A DNA stretch of 62,638 nucleotides from Pseudomonadota bacterium (GCA_021845925.1 JAJZUW010000004.1:189323-251960); one strand, 5' to 3'. Numbered from the stretch's first letter, positions 49,179-57,574 are shown. A program made the numbers and translations. Notes: generated from the letters alone by a model not told the origin.

Positions 49179-50270
49179 ATGCCCGTTGCAACGTATCTAC
49201 CGACCGATTTCACGACGCAGGACTCGACCACCTACAAGGCGGCCATCGACGGCAACGGCAGTGTGCTTTCGCGTCTCGCGGCCGCCTTCGCGCCCAGCCA
49301 GCAGGCAACACCGAACATGACCGTTCTGGTTGGCGCGGGGGCGCTCATGGTCTGGGGGAACGTGGTAGCCGTCGCCGCACAAAGCACGGCGGTCATCAGC
49401 GCACCGGTTGCCAACCTGCGCATCGACCGGGTGGTGATCGATGCGGGAAATGGCGTCATCGCAACCGTTCTCGGCACGGAAAGTGTCTCGCCCACGGCAC
49501 CGACGATTCCGGCAGGCTTCCTGCCGATCGCGCAGGTACAGCTATCGCCCGGTGCGACCAGCATCACCAACGCGATGATCATGGACGAGCGTGTCACTGG
49601 CAACCTGCAGCCGGCGGGGAGTGTTCGGGTGCTCGCGCAAAACGCGGTGCCGACATCATTCGTCGCGGTGGCCGCGACCTTCACGGGGGCTGCCGTCGCC
49701 AACAACGCCGGAAATGTGCAGTTGTCGGGCACCGGTGCGCACGGATTCACCGCGACGCCTGCCATCGGTGCCAACGTCTATGTGACCTGGTCGGGTGGCA
49801 CCGAGGCGTCCGGGTTCTACAAGGTGGTGTCGGTGGACAGCACGACCGCCTTCACCGTCCAGCTTGCCTATGCGACGGGGCTCGGCACGCCGATCGTGAC
49901 GCCGGTGGCCACCGATGTGGTGGTGGCCAGTATCCCGATTCCGGCAGGAACCCTGTCGGCCAACGGCTCGCTCGAGTGTCAGGTGTTCTTTGACGGCACG
50001 CCGTCCGCCAACGCCAAGACGACCTCGTGGTACGTGGGTACGACCAAGCTCGACGCCAATGCGTACACCACCGGCCCGCAGATCAGTCACTGGTGGCTCG
50101 TTAACCGGGGCGCGGTCAGCAGCCAACTCTACGCCATGAACGGCGGAGCGCTCGCAGGCGGCGTGAGCGTGGATTTCTCGCAGGGTCAGACGCTCGCGAT
50201 CCGGGCGCAGGCCGCTGCCGCCAACGAACGTATCACCCTGGAAGGGTACGTGATCCGCGCGAATTACTGA
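49179..50270 (+). CDS. Tail fibre/tip-associated protein
   Basis: 363 residues, ATG after GAGGAGTAAAG. N-terminal part LPTDFTTQDSTTYKAAIDGN, LVGAGALMVWGNVVAVAAQS, then NLRIDRVVIDAGNGVIATVL is the common phage fibre-base domain. The rest is beta-rich (GAHGFTATPAIGANVYVTWS, VDSTTAFTVQLAYATG, TLSANGSLECQVFFDGTPSA). Receptor binding or base-plate role inferred from place behind the hub gene. Ends before a terminator. Confidence 0.82.
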   Translation: MPVATYLPTDFTTQDSTTYKAAIDGNGSVLSRLAAAFAPSQQATPNMTVLVGAGALMVWGNVVAVAAQSTAVISAPVANLRIDRVVIDAGNGVIATVLGTESVSPTAPTIPAGFLPIAQVQLSPGATSITNAMIMDERVTGNLQPAGSVRVLAQNAVPTSFVAVAATFTGAAVANNAGNVQLSGTGAHGFTATPAIGANVYVTWSGGTEASGFYKVVSVDSTTAFTVQLAYATGLGTPIVTPVATDVVVASIPIPAGTLSANGSLECQVFFDGTPSANAKTTSWYVGTTKLDANAYTTGPQISHWWLVNRGAVSSQLYAMNGGALAGGVSVDFSQGQTLAIRAQAAAANERITLEGYVIRANY

Positions 50271-50290
50271 GCATTTCGCCTCAACCCACC

Positions 50291-50313
50291 AACCGCCCTC
50301 GGGCGGTTTTTTT
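50291..50313 (+). terminator. Intrinsic terminator between tail and lysis modules
   Basis: AACCGCCC (50291-50298) pairs with GGGCGGTT (50301-50308), followed by TTTTT. The hairpin ends 26 bases before the next ATG, like those at 19954 and 31463. Confidence 0.75.
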
Positions 50314-50338
50314 ACGCCTGAAAAAAGGAGAAATCAGC

Positions 50339-50587
50339 ATGACCGAACTCGAACAAAACCTGCAAACCCTGCGCGCCGAGATCGACAAGATCGAGTCGCC
50401 GGAATTCCGTCTGCTTGCCCATTACATCGAGGCATTCCACCAGAAGCATTCGGAGGAGATGGCAGAGATGAAACAAACCTTCCTCGCCGCCAAGTTCGGC
50501 GCGAGGGTGGTGATGTGGCTCTCGGTGGTTGGCAGCGGCATCGCGGTGATCTGGGGTGTCATCCACGGCCACGGGGTAATCAAATGA
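50339..50587 (+). CDS. Small membrane protein at the head of the lysis cassette
   Basis: 82 residues: N-terminal coiled coil (LEQNLQTLRAEIDKIESPEF) and one C-terminal transmembrane segment (VVMWLSVVGSGIAVIWGVIH). ATG after AAAAAAGGAGAAATCAGC. May be a holin, antiholin or membrane anchor. ATGA overlap with the PLD-like gene. Confidence 0.7.
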   Translation: MTELEQNLQTLRAEIDKIESPEFRLLAHYIEAFHQKHSEEMAEMKQTFLAAKFGARVVMWLSVVGSGIAVIWGVIHGHGVIK

Positions 50588-51150
50588 ACGCGGTCCTTTC
50601 GTCTCTTGGCATTCTGCATGAACGGGCCGAACAGACCCGGCTCATCACCCCCTACGCCGACGGGCTCTCGGCTTTCGAAGCGTTTCTCGCAAGTGCCGCG
50701 CAGCCAGGTACAAAGCTTTGCACCATGATCTACGGTTGCACTCTGCAACCCTTCTTTGATGCGCTGATCGCAGCACACACGGCGGGGTGTGAGGTGCGGG
50801 TGATCTTCGACCACACCCAGACAGCCGGTAAGGCGGAAGCGCCGCAGATCGAGCGGCTCATCACTGCGGGTCTCGTCGACGGCGAACACTTTCTCATCGG
50901 CACCTCGCCCGTGCACCACCAGATCGTGCATCTCAAGGCGACCGTCATCCGCACGCCGGACGGCAAGGCCATGGTCGAGGACGGATCCTGGAACTACTCG
51001 GTGAGCGCAAGCCAGCAGTTGAACGACCTCTGCTTCACCGAATCCGACGCGCTTGCCCGCTATTACGAAGATGCCTTCGATCGGCTGTGGGATTGGGTAA
51101 AAACCAACGAACCGCAGTACCAGCAATCCATCGAGGAGGACAAGCCATGA
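50584..51150 (+). CDS. Phospholipase D-like (single HKD-type) protein
   Basis: 188 residues. PLD-fold hints: ITPYADGLSAFEAFLASAAQ, HTAGCEVRVIFDHTQTAGKA, and the motif HHQIVHLKATVIRTPDGKAM VEDGSWNYS, corresponding to the HxKxxx(D)...GSxN motif of PLD nucleases. With one motif it would act as a dimer. No signal peptide, so likely intracellular DNA or lipid hydrolysis. Placement inside the lysis operon, ATGA-coupled on both sides, is unusual. Confidence 0.75.
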   Translation: MNAVLSSLGILHERAEQTRLITPYADGLSAFEAFLASAAQPGTKLCTMIYGCTLQPFFDALIAAHTAGCEVRVIFDHTQTAGKAEAPQIERLITAGLVDGEHFLIGTSPVHHQIVHLKATVIRTPDGKAMVEDGSWNYSVSASQQLNDLCFTESDALARYYEDAFDRLWDWVKTNEPQYQQSIEEDKP

Positions 51151-51596
51151 ACCCACCCATGACCTACAGCAAGACCGGGATCCAGCTCACCGAGCGCTTC
51201 GAGGGCTGTCGCCTGGAATCCTATCCCGATACCGGCGGTGTATGGACGATCGGCTACGGCCACACCCACGGTGTTCACGAAGGCATGACCTGCACGCTCG
51301 AGCAGGCGGAGGCTTGGCTCAAAGAGGATATCCAGGCGGCCACCGATGCGGTCAACCGCCTGGTGACCGTGCCCTTGAACCAACCAGAGTTCGACGCGCT
51401 GGTGGACTTCGTCTTCAACCTCGGCGGGGGCGCCTTTGCCCGCTCGACGATGCTGAAAGACATCAACGCCGGGAACTTCGCGGCGGCGGCCTTGCAGTTT
51501 CCGCTGTGGGACCGGGATGCCGGGCGCGTGTTGGCCGGACTCCTGCACCGGCGTCTGGCTGAGGAGGCGGAATTCAACGAGGAGAGAACGGCATGA
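51147..51596 (+). CDS. Endolysin, GH24 lysozyme (T4-lysozyme-like)
   Basis: 149 residues. Catalytic Glu-Asp-Thr arrangement: LTERFEGCRLESYPDTGGVW, TIGYGHTHGVHEG. Then QPEFDALVDFVFNLGGGAFA and LLHRRLAEEAEF, all GH24. No N-terminal membrane segment, so it depends on a holin for release. ATGA-coupled to neighbours. Confidence 0.95.
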   Translation: MNPPMTYSKTGIQLTERFEGCRLESYPDTGGVWTIGYGHTHGVHEGMTCTLEQAEAWLKEDIQAATDAVNRLVTVPLNQPEFDALVDFVFNLGGGAFARSTMLKDINAGNFAAAALQFPLWDRDAGRVLAGLLHRRLAEEAEFNEERTA

Positions 51597-51829
51597 TGAA
51601 GTTGCTGAAAGACTGTTTCACCACGGCGGACGGCGAGAGCTTCGACGTCGGCCGGGTGCTCTGGGCGCAAGGTGTGGTCGTGTTCCTGGGGCTGGCGATC
51701 TATTCCGTAGTGGGTCAGGGCCATCCATTCGACATGCAGGCGTTCGGCATCGGACTGGGGGCAACCTTGGCCGCCGGCGGTGCCGCGCTGGGCTTCAAAG
51801 CCAGGACCGAGCCGGGGGGAGGTGCGTGA
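51593..51829 (+). CDS. Holin-like membrane protein
   Basis: 78 residues; two hydrophobic segments, VLWAQGVVVFLGLAIYSVVG and FGIGLGATLAAGGAALGF. Located between endolysin and Rz, so probably the class II holin or a spanin helper. Overlaps the endolysin stop and ends at the Rz start. Confidence 0.8.
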   Translation: MMKLLKDCFTTADGESFDVGRVLWAQGVVVFLGLAIYSVVGQGHPFDMQAFGIGLGATLAAGGAALGFKARTEPGGGA

Positions 51830-52350
51830 TGTTCGTGACGCTCGACATTCTGAAACTGCTGCCGTGGCGGCTGATCGGCGCGGCCACTCTCGCACTCGCG
51901 GTGTTCGCAGCCGGGTACCGCTACGGCGAGCAGCGCGTCACCGCCCAATGGGATGCCGAGAAAGCGGCGCAAGCCCAGGCCGTGGCCAGGCAGGCCGCCC
52001 AAGTCGCAGCCGTCACCACCCATCAATCCACCATCAACCAGGAGATTTCGAATGACTTTGAGACCGAGAAAGCCAAAATTGTGGCGGATCGTCGCCATCT
52101 GTTTTCCCGCGTTCCTCGGCGCGTGCGCCACCACGCCACAAGTCATGCCGGCGCAGTGCCCGAAGTTCCCGCCGTTGCCGCCCGAACTGATGCAGCCCCC
52201 GCCAACCCTGTACCTGCTGCCGGACAGCAAACCGGTGCGGCCACCTGCAACCAATTAGCCGAGGATGCGGCGCAGACCACGCTGATGGTGGTGGAATTCC
52301 AGAAGTGGTATCGGGAGCAGGCAGAGGACTTCAATGCGTCCACTAAATGA
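51829..52350 (+). CDS. Rz-like inner-membrane spanin
   Basis: 173 residues. N-terminal signal anchor LIGAATLALAVFAAGYRYGE, then a helical periplasmic domain rich in Ala/Gln (AEKAAQAQAVARQAAQVAAV) and a Pro/Ala-rich end. Spanins fuse inner and outer membranes in the last lysis step. The partner Rz1 is nested inside in the +1 frame. Confidence 0.85.
   Translation: MFVTLDILKLLPWRLIGAATLALAVFAAGYRYGEQRVTAQWDAEKAAQAQAVARQAAQVAAVTTHQSTINQEISNDFETEKAKIVADRRHLFSRVPRRVRHHATSHAGAVPEVPAVAARTDAAPANPVPAAGQQTGAATCNQLAEDAAQTTLMVVEFQKWYREQAEDFNASTK
52052..52258 (+). CDS. Rz1-like outer-membrane lipoprotein spanin, nested in Rz
   Basis: 68 residues from ATG 52052 (AGGAG 7 bases upstream). Lipobox LGAC after a short hydrophobic run (IVAICFPAFLGAC) and a proline-rich mature part (CPKFPPLPPELMQPPP), the hallmarks of Rz1. 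Entirely inside the Rz gene in another frame, as in lambda. Confidence 0.9.
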   Translation: MTLRPRKPKLWRIVAICFPAFLGACATTPQVMPAQCPKFPPLPPELMQPPPTLYLLPDSKPVRPPATN

Positions 52351-52428
52351 GCCAGCGTTCGCGCCTGACCATTTCAAAATGGCTCCGTACCGTTATTCCC
52401 ACCATTGGCAATTTGATTGTGTTAGCAT

Positions 52429-53226
52429 TTGCAGGTGGACGCCAAAACAAAACAAATTGTCAGCCTGCCAGAGGCAATTGCCAGTCTTACTCCATCACAG
52501 AAAAACTGGATTCAGGCATTCGTGCTGCAGTTTAAGATGCCGCATATGTTTGCGCGTAACCCGTGCAGCAATTTAATGACTGACACCATGCTGGAGAACA
52601 TCGGTGATCTGCTGCGTATTCACCACGCGATGAGCAAGCGCTCGCTGAGCAAGGCACCGTTCGAGTATGCATTTGAGAAGGCTCTGCAGCTGTCAGGTAA
52701 GCCGGCGAAGTTGGCTGATAGCTCTACGAATCCCGGCTATGACATGACCATCGGTGATGAACGCATCAGCCTCAAGACGGAAGCAGCTAAGAACGTCAAA
52801 GAAAACCAGCTGCACGTCAGCAAGTGGATGGAAATGGGCAAAGGAGTATGGGACCCGCCTAATATCCAACTTCCGCGATTTTTGGAGCATATGAAGGGCT
52901 ATGACCGTATCCTGTCGTTGCGGTGCTTGATGCAAACGGGCAAGCAGTACTGGTATGAACTGGTAGAGATTCCGCACGCCCTAATGATGGAAGCGGCCCA
53001 TGGTGCAATGGAAAAAGCTGTCAACACTACGCAAGAAACTTCACCTTGGTACTGCCGTGTGCCGGACGGTAAGGGCGGCTACAAATTCAGCCTCTACTTC
53101 GACGCAGGTAGTGAGCGCAAGCTACAAGTCAAGGGGCTGGATAAGGCCTACTGCGTACTGCATGCCACCTGGAAGTTTGAGTCCTTCCAGCTAACGCCAG
53201 AATCAAACTATGGCGACGACAAGTGA
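52429..53226 (+). CDS. Type II restriction endonuclease (probable)
   Basis: About 265 residues. The start is TTG 52429 or GTG 52435; an in-frame TAG at 52423 excludes anything earlier. A PD-(D/E)XK-like core is visible: NPGYDMTIGDERISLKTEAAKN (Asp, then LKTE), followed by LHVSKWMEMGKGVW, a segment I associate with type II endonucleases. C-terminal half is substrate- or target-related (RFLEHMKGYDRILSLRCLMQ). It converges on a DNA methylase gene 5 bases away, the usual R-M pairing. AT-richer and different codon use compared with the phage late genes. Confidence 0.75.
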   Translation: MQVDAKTKQIVSLPEAIASLTPSQKNWIQAFVLQFKMPHMFARNPCSNLMTDTMLENIGDLLRIHHAMSKRSLSKAPFEYAFEKALQLSGKPAKLADSSTNPGYDMTIGDERISLKTEAAKNVKENQLHVSKWMEMGKGVWDPPNIQLPRFLEHMKGYDRILSLRCLMQTGKQYWYELVEIPHALMMEAAHGAMEKAVNTTQETSPWYCRVPDGKGGYKFSLYFDAGSERKLQVKGLDKAYCVLHATWKFESFQLTPESNYGDDK

Positions 53227-53231
53227 GGTAG

Positions 53232-54122
53232 TCACTTGCCTTTCAACAGGCGATGACGGGCAAGTTCCGCGTACTCTTCGTTCAACTCGATGCCGGTGCA
53301 ATGGCGACCTAGTTCATTGCATACAACGCCAGTTGTGCCTGACCCAAAGAAGGGATCTAGCACCCTGTCGCCGCGCTTGGAGCCAGCTTTCACGCACAGA
53401 CGCACCAATTCGCGCGGGTAGACGGCGAAGTGCGACCCCGGATAAGGCTCTGTATTGATGTTCCAAACCGTGCGGCGGTTCTTCGATTTCTGCTTCGGGT
53501 CGAGGGCAGGCTCCTTGATCGCGTCAAAATCATAGAAGTACTTTTCGGTCTTCGAGAACAAGAATACATATTCATGGGACCTTGTAGGTCTGTCCTTAAC
53601 ACTCTCAGGCTGGCAGTTGGGTTTATTCCAGATGATGTCGGCGCGCAGAAACCAGCCATCCTCTTGGAGCGCAAAGGCGAGGCGCCAAGGTACTCCAATG
53701 AGGTCTTTCGGCTTGAGCCCGTCCGGGGTCGGAGCACGATAGGACATGCCACGGCCTTTGTTCTTGGCGTCATCGCCCCGCCAAGTGCGGCCACCCGAGG
53801 TGTAGCTGTCGCCAATGTTCAGCCAAAAGGTGCCTTCGTCGGTCAATACGCGGCGAACTTCTCGGAACACAGCCACAAGGTCCCTGATATAGTCGCGGAT
53901 ATCCATCTCGGCACCGATTTGCCCATTGACACCATAGTCCCGCAACCCCCAATAAGGTGGCGACGTCACGCACGTTTGGAAAAATCCATCCGGAAAATCG
54001 CGCAAAATCTTACGTACGTCTCCAATGATAATTTCCGCCTGATTCCGCGGAATATCCTTGGTTGCAGGCAAAGGTGCCCGCTCGTCATCCAAAAGTTGGA
54101 ATACCTGTTCCATATGCGACAT
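53232..54122 (-). CDS. Modification methylase (beta-class N4C/N6A) of the R-M pair
   Basis: About 296 residues from the ATG at 54122, behind AGGAGAGGAA; an ATG at 54161 lacks a ribosome site. Motif IV TSPPYWGLRDYG near residue 53 precedes motif I (DPFFGSGTTGVVCNELGRHC), i.e. beta order, as in many N4-cytosine methylases. Intermediate LIGVPWRLAFALQEDGWFLR and SHEYVFLFSKTEKYFYDFDA are standard. Protects the host against the convergent endonuclease. Confidence 0.92.
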   Translation of the reverse strand: MSHMEQVFQLLDDERAPLPATKDIPRNQAEIIIGDVRKILRDFPDGFFQTCVTSPPYWGLRDYGVNGQIGAEMDIRDYIRDLVAVFREVRRVLTDEGTFWLNIGDSYTSGGRTWRGDDAKNKGRGMSYRAPTPDGLKPKDLIGVPWRLAFALQEDGWFLRADIIWNKPNCQPESVKDRPTRSHEYVFLFSKTEKYFYDFDAIKEPALDPKQKSKNRRTVWNINTEPYPGSHFAVYPRELVRLCVKAGSKRGDRVLDPFFGSGTTGVVCNELGRHCTGIELNEEYAELARHRLLKGK

Positions 54123-54339
54123 GATATATGATTCCTCTCCTATACGTTTCCCTATACGCATGAGTCCATAACAACGTCTCTCACCGAAGAAGTCAAGCCT
54201 TGAGATGCAAAGCTATTGTCGGGTTGATGCCAACGTTCGTCCGTGGCTTGCGCCCCGGAAAGCAGGGGCGCCGATCGCTCGGCGGGTGACCGTTATCCAG
54301 CATCTTGCTAAGAAACAGCTCGGCACTTTTGTCTCTCAA
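54123..54339. other. Promoter region between methylase and helicase genes
   Basis: About 215 bases without a convincing gene. It should carry the methylase promoter on the minus strand. It also marks the boundary between the R-M pair and the next cluster, so a recombination joint could lie here; I see no repeats that prove it. Confidence 0.4.
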
Positions 54340-57108
54340 TCATGCAGTAGAAATGTCGGAACGACAGATGCTCTGCATGTCGCACCCGCGACAGTGAGCC
54401 AAGCGGCAAAGTCTGTTGTCGCGGATGTCTCGACCAGCAGCAACTACCTGATCTTCCGTTTCCCGTAACAGGCGTTCCTCCACCAATTCCCGCTGGGCCG
54501 TGCCGGCGCCCTGGTCCAAGTTATAGATTTCGATCAGGTCCGCCGAGCGGCCGGTGAGCTGTTGGTAGCCCAGGGCATAGATGTGAAGCTGGCGGCTGGT
54601 GATATCCTCTTCCTGGGCGCGCTCGGTGGATTTGAAGTCGATGATGATGATCTGCTGGGTGTCGATGCGGCGAATCAGGTCGATGCGGCCATGCACCACC
54701 ACGCCGTCGGCGAGCTTAAGTTCGATGGCCTTCTCGGCGTACTCGATCTTGTCCAGCAGGTGGCTGTTTTCATCCAGGTAGCGGCGCAAGGCTCGGTCCG
54801 CCTGCACCCGCATGTCCTCCTGCAATTGCTGCCAAGCGTAGGGCAGGTGCAGGTGGGTATCGAGCAGTTGCGGAACCGCCCGTGCGTCCAGGTATTCGCC
54901 GTCCAGCGCCTTATGATGGACTTCCGCCAGGGCGTCGTGGAGCGATTTGCCGAAGCCAATCTTTTCGTGGAAACCCGGGTTGAAGCCGTACATGAAACGC
55001 AGCTTGAATTGGTACGGGCACTCGTAGAAGTACTTCAGCTCGCTGAAGGTGAGCAGGATCTCCGGCTGCGCCTGGCGCGGCTGCGGTGGCAATTCCTCGA
55101 CGGCTGGCGGCGCGGGCTCGCGGGTGAGCACGTAAGCAGAGGCAGTGATTTCACGCAGGAAGGGCGACTCCTTAGCGAACATGCCTTTGGCCGCCTCGGG
55201 CGCCCAGGTGCAGTAGAGGTATTTCTTGGCACGGGTCAGGGCGACGTAGAGCAGGCGACGCTCGTCCGCCTCACCGCCATTGAGGCGGTCACCGCCCACT
55301 ACTGCCGCTGCCGGTAGAACACTGGACCATTTCCGCCCACCCTGCCCCTTGGCGGGGAAGCGATTCTTGACCAGGTTGGGCAGAAAGACGGCGGGGAATT
55401 CCGTGCCCTTGGCACGATGCACCGTCATAACCTGCACGGCATCCGGCTGGGCGAACCCGGCGTCCTCCCAGCCCTCTGGATAGTAGTCCGGGGCATTGTG
55501 GATCAGATAGCCGGAGAAGTACGTGTACAGGTCGTCGGGCTTGGTGTGGAAGTGGATAGTCTCGTAATCGGTGATGACCTGGCTGAACTTGCCCAGGTTG
55601 TAGAAGACGATTTCTCCTCGCGCCCGCTCCTCACCGCCGTGATGGGGGATGGCTTCCTCCCGCAGCTCGATCGCGGCGAGGAAGCCAGTATAGGCACCCT
55701 GCAACGAGTAGGTCGATTTCTGCCAGCGATTGGGCCAGTCGGCCTTTTCGGCATCCAGCCAAGCGATACCTTGCCGGACTTGAGCCAGTGTCAAGCCCAG
55801 ATCGGCCTGCTGCCATGACTGTTCTAGTTGGGCTGCCGGGACGCCGCCGGCTAGGTAGTGAAAGACGGCGCAGGCCGCCTTGACCTCGATGGTGTCGAAC
55901 AGCCCGGCCATGCCCTTGACCAAGTAGGGAATGCCGGCCTCGCGCAAGGCATCCAGGATGGGCCCGGCGCTGTTCTTCACGCTGCGCAGCAGGATGGCGC
56001 AGTCGGACCAGGACAGGCCACGGGTCTCGCCATTCTCGGTGAAAGGTATGCCGCGCATTTCCTGAATCTTGCTGGCGATCCACTGGGCTTCGCTTGTCGT
56101 GCTATCGAACTTGAGGCAGAGCAGGTCGCCATGTCGGAAGATTTGAGTGCCGGCGCTCTGCATGCGCTTCTGTAACCGCCCGTTATTGCGCTCCACAACC
56201 TGACGCGCACTTTCCACGACGCCCTCGCTGCTGCGAAAATTTTCGGCCAATGCAATGCGCCTGACACCAGGGTAGCGGTCGGCGAAGCCGACAATGTTGG
56301 CGATGTCGCTGCCATTCCACTGGTAGATGGTCTGGTCGTCGTCGCCGACCACGCACAACTGGGCGCCAAGGTCGTGAAGTAGGCGGATCAAGGCTTCCTG
56401 CAGGGGATTCACATCCTGGTATTCGTCCACGATCAGGTATTTGACCCGGTCCGCCATCTTCTGTCGCAGGACAGCATCGTTCATCAGCGCCTCGACAGCC
56501 TCCGTCAGGATCATGCTGTAATCGAGGTAACGGTGGTCGTGGAGCAAGGACTCGTACTTGTCCAAGGACTGGCGCACCGGGTGATTTTCCAGCGCACCCT
56601 CGTCGATCTGCGCCTCTCGTACCAGGGAGAGGATTTTCATGTAGAGCTTGGAATCCTTCCAGCGCTCCAGTTGCTTCCCGTCGTGAGTGGTGAGCTCGCG
56701 CAGGCCGCTCCGATTACTGTTGCGGTCGATGAGCAGGCGCTGCTGTACCTCGCTCAGGACCGAATACTTCAGGAAGCGGAAAAGATAGGACTGGAGCAGG
56801 TCCAGGCCGAAGCCGTGGATGGTGCCGACAAACATCTCGGCCAATCCGACGTCCTGCCCCAATTGTTCACGGCACAAGCGGTGAATACGATCCTTGAGTT
56901 CGCCGGCAGCCTTTTCGGTGAAGGTGAAGGCCACGATGTTCGCCGGAGTGATGCCTTCGGCGGCTTTGGTGCTCAGGATGTTGACGATGCGCTGGGCCAA
57001 TACTTGGGTCTTTCCCGATCCCGCGCAGGCGATCACCTGGAGGTTGCCATCCAGATGATCAATGGCCTGTTGCTGCTGTTCTGTGTATTGCATTCTCGAC
57101 TCGCTCAC
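54340..57108 (-). CDS. UvrD/PcrA-like helicase fused to a RecB-type nuclease with Fe-S cysteines
   Basis: 922 residues from GTG 57108 (ATG alternative at 57093). Helicase motifs: Q-motif YTEQQQQAIDHLD, Walker A ACAGSGKTQ (about 28-36), YLIVDEYQDVNPLQEA, GDDDQTIYQWNGSD, and VMTVHRAKGTEFPAVFLPNL, ending LLYVALTRAKKYLYC. The C-terminal PD-(D/E)XK nuclease has GRIDLIRR then IIIIDFKS. Cys in FYECPYQFKLR and the trio HCRGCDMQSIC form the 4Fe-4S site of AddB/RecB-like nucleases. Its start overlaps the upstream small gene's stop (TAGTG). Divergent from nurA-herA, so presumably one functional unit: DNA-end unwinding and degradation. Confidence 0.93.
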   Translation of the reverse strand: MSESRMQYTEQQQQAIDHLDGNLQVIACAGSGKTQVLAQRIVNILSTKAAEGITPANIVAFTFTEKAAGELKDRIHRLCREQLGQDVGLAEMFVGTIHGFGLDLLQSYLFRFLKYSVLSEVQQRLLIDRNSNRSGLRELTTHDGKQLERWKDSKLYMKILSLVREAQIDEGALENHPVRQSLDKYESLLHDHRYLDYSMILTEAVEALMNDAVLRQKMADRVKYLIVDEYQDVNPLQEALIRLLHDLGAQLCVVGDDDQTIYQWNGSDIANIVGFADRYPGVRRIALAENFRSSEGVVESARQVVERNNGRLQKRMQSAGTQIFRHGDLLCLKFDSTTSEAQWIASKIQEMRGIPFTENGETRGLSWSDCAILLRSVKNSAGPILDALREAGIPYLVKGMAGLFDTIEVKAACAVFHYLAGGVPAAQLEQSWQQADLGLTLAQVRQGIAWLDAEKADWPNRWQKSTYSLQGAYTGFLAAIELREEAIPHHGGEERARGEIVFYNLGKFSQVITDYETIHFHTKPDDLYTYFSGYLIHNAPDYYPEGWEDAGFAQPDAVQVMTVHRAKGTEFPAVFLPNLVKNRFPAKGQGGRKWSSVLPAAAVVGGDRLNGGEADERRLLYVALTRAKKYLYCTWAPEAAKGMFAKESPFLREITASAYVLTREPAPPAVEELPPQPRQAQPEILLTFSELKYFYECPYQFKLRFMYGFNPGFHEKIGFGKSLHDALAEVHHKALDGEYLDARAVPQLLDTHLHLPYAWQQLQEDMRVQADRALRRYLDENSHLLDKIEYAEKAIELKLADGVVVHGRIDLIRRIDTQQIIIIDFKSTERAQEEDITSRQLHIYALGYQQLTGRSADLIEIYNLDQGAGTAQRELVEERLLRETEDQVVAAGRDIRDNRLCRLAHCRGCDMQSICRSDISTA

Positions 57109-57245
57109 TATGCGTACTTGGGCGCTGTCTCCAGCGCCACCAACATCTGCTCTGCCACCTCCCAGGGTAAGCGTCGCCTGTTTACCCTCATTTTGTGGAG
57201 CGCCGCTCTGGCCACTGCCACCGTGATTCGTTGCTGCTGCACCAT
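57108..57245 (-). CDS. Small helical protein or frameshifted C-terminal domain of the HTH gene
   Basis: 45 residues from ATG 57245: MVQQQRITVAVARAALHKMR, VNRRRLPWEVAEQMLVALET and APKYA. Its stop overlaps the helicase GTG. The frame is open further upstream to about 57352 and would encode PDAPTPETEQVEVKSTVWLI as a natural linker; there is no start codon in that part. Removing one base at the HTH stop (GGA TGA) would fuse it to the HTH protein. So the real gene may be a two-domain regulator with a recent or programmed frameshift. Confidence 0.5.
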   Translation of the reverse strand: MVQQQRITVAVARAALHKMRVNRRRLPWEVAEQMLVALETAPKYA

Positions 57246-57318
57246 CTCGGCGATGAGCCAGACCGTGCTCTTTACCTCGACCTGCTCAGTTTCTGGAGTT
57301 GGAGCATCCGGCGGCCCT

Positions 57319-57546
57319 TCATCCCTTATGGCCGTGAGGGCCGCCGGGAACTACGCTGCCCAGAGCTTCCGCCGTTTGCTTCTTGATCCACTGGTCGATT
57401 TCCTGACGCTGGAATCGCCACGTTCCACCGACTTTGAAGGCGGGAATCTTCTTCGCCGCCGCTAGGCGATAAACCGTGCGCTTGCCCACCTTGAGGTATG
57501 CCGCTACTTCATCAAGGGTAAATATCTGTCCAGGTTTGTTTTTCAT
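57319..57546 (-). CDS. HTH (excisionase/MerR-like) regulator
   Basis: 75 residues from ATG 57546 (GAGGAA upstream). IFTLDEVAAYLKVGKRTVYR then LAAAKKIPAFKVGGTWRFQR and QEIDQWIKKQ is the HTH_17 domain. C-terminal residues (SVVPGGPHGHKG) look like a linker rather than a proper end. It is encoded first in the minus-strand unit and faces nurA across a short region with the palindrome CCACCGGTGG, so it probably regulates both directions. Confidence 0.85.
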   Translation of the reverse strand: MKNKPGQIFTLDEVAAYLKVGKRTVYRLAAAKKIPAFKVGGTWRFQRQEIDQWIKKQTAEALGSVVPGGPHGHKG

Positions 57547-57574
57547 CGTTTCCTCAACACGGCAACGGGTCTGG

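Noticed and set aside
56533-57465. 310-codon plus-strand frame
   Set aside because: Antisense of the helicase start and the HTH region; no motifs. The minus-strand genes have clear domains.
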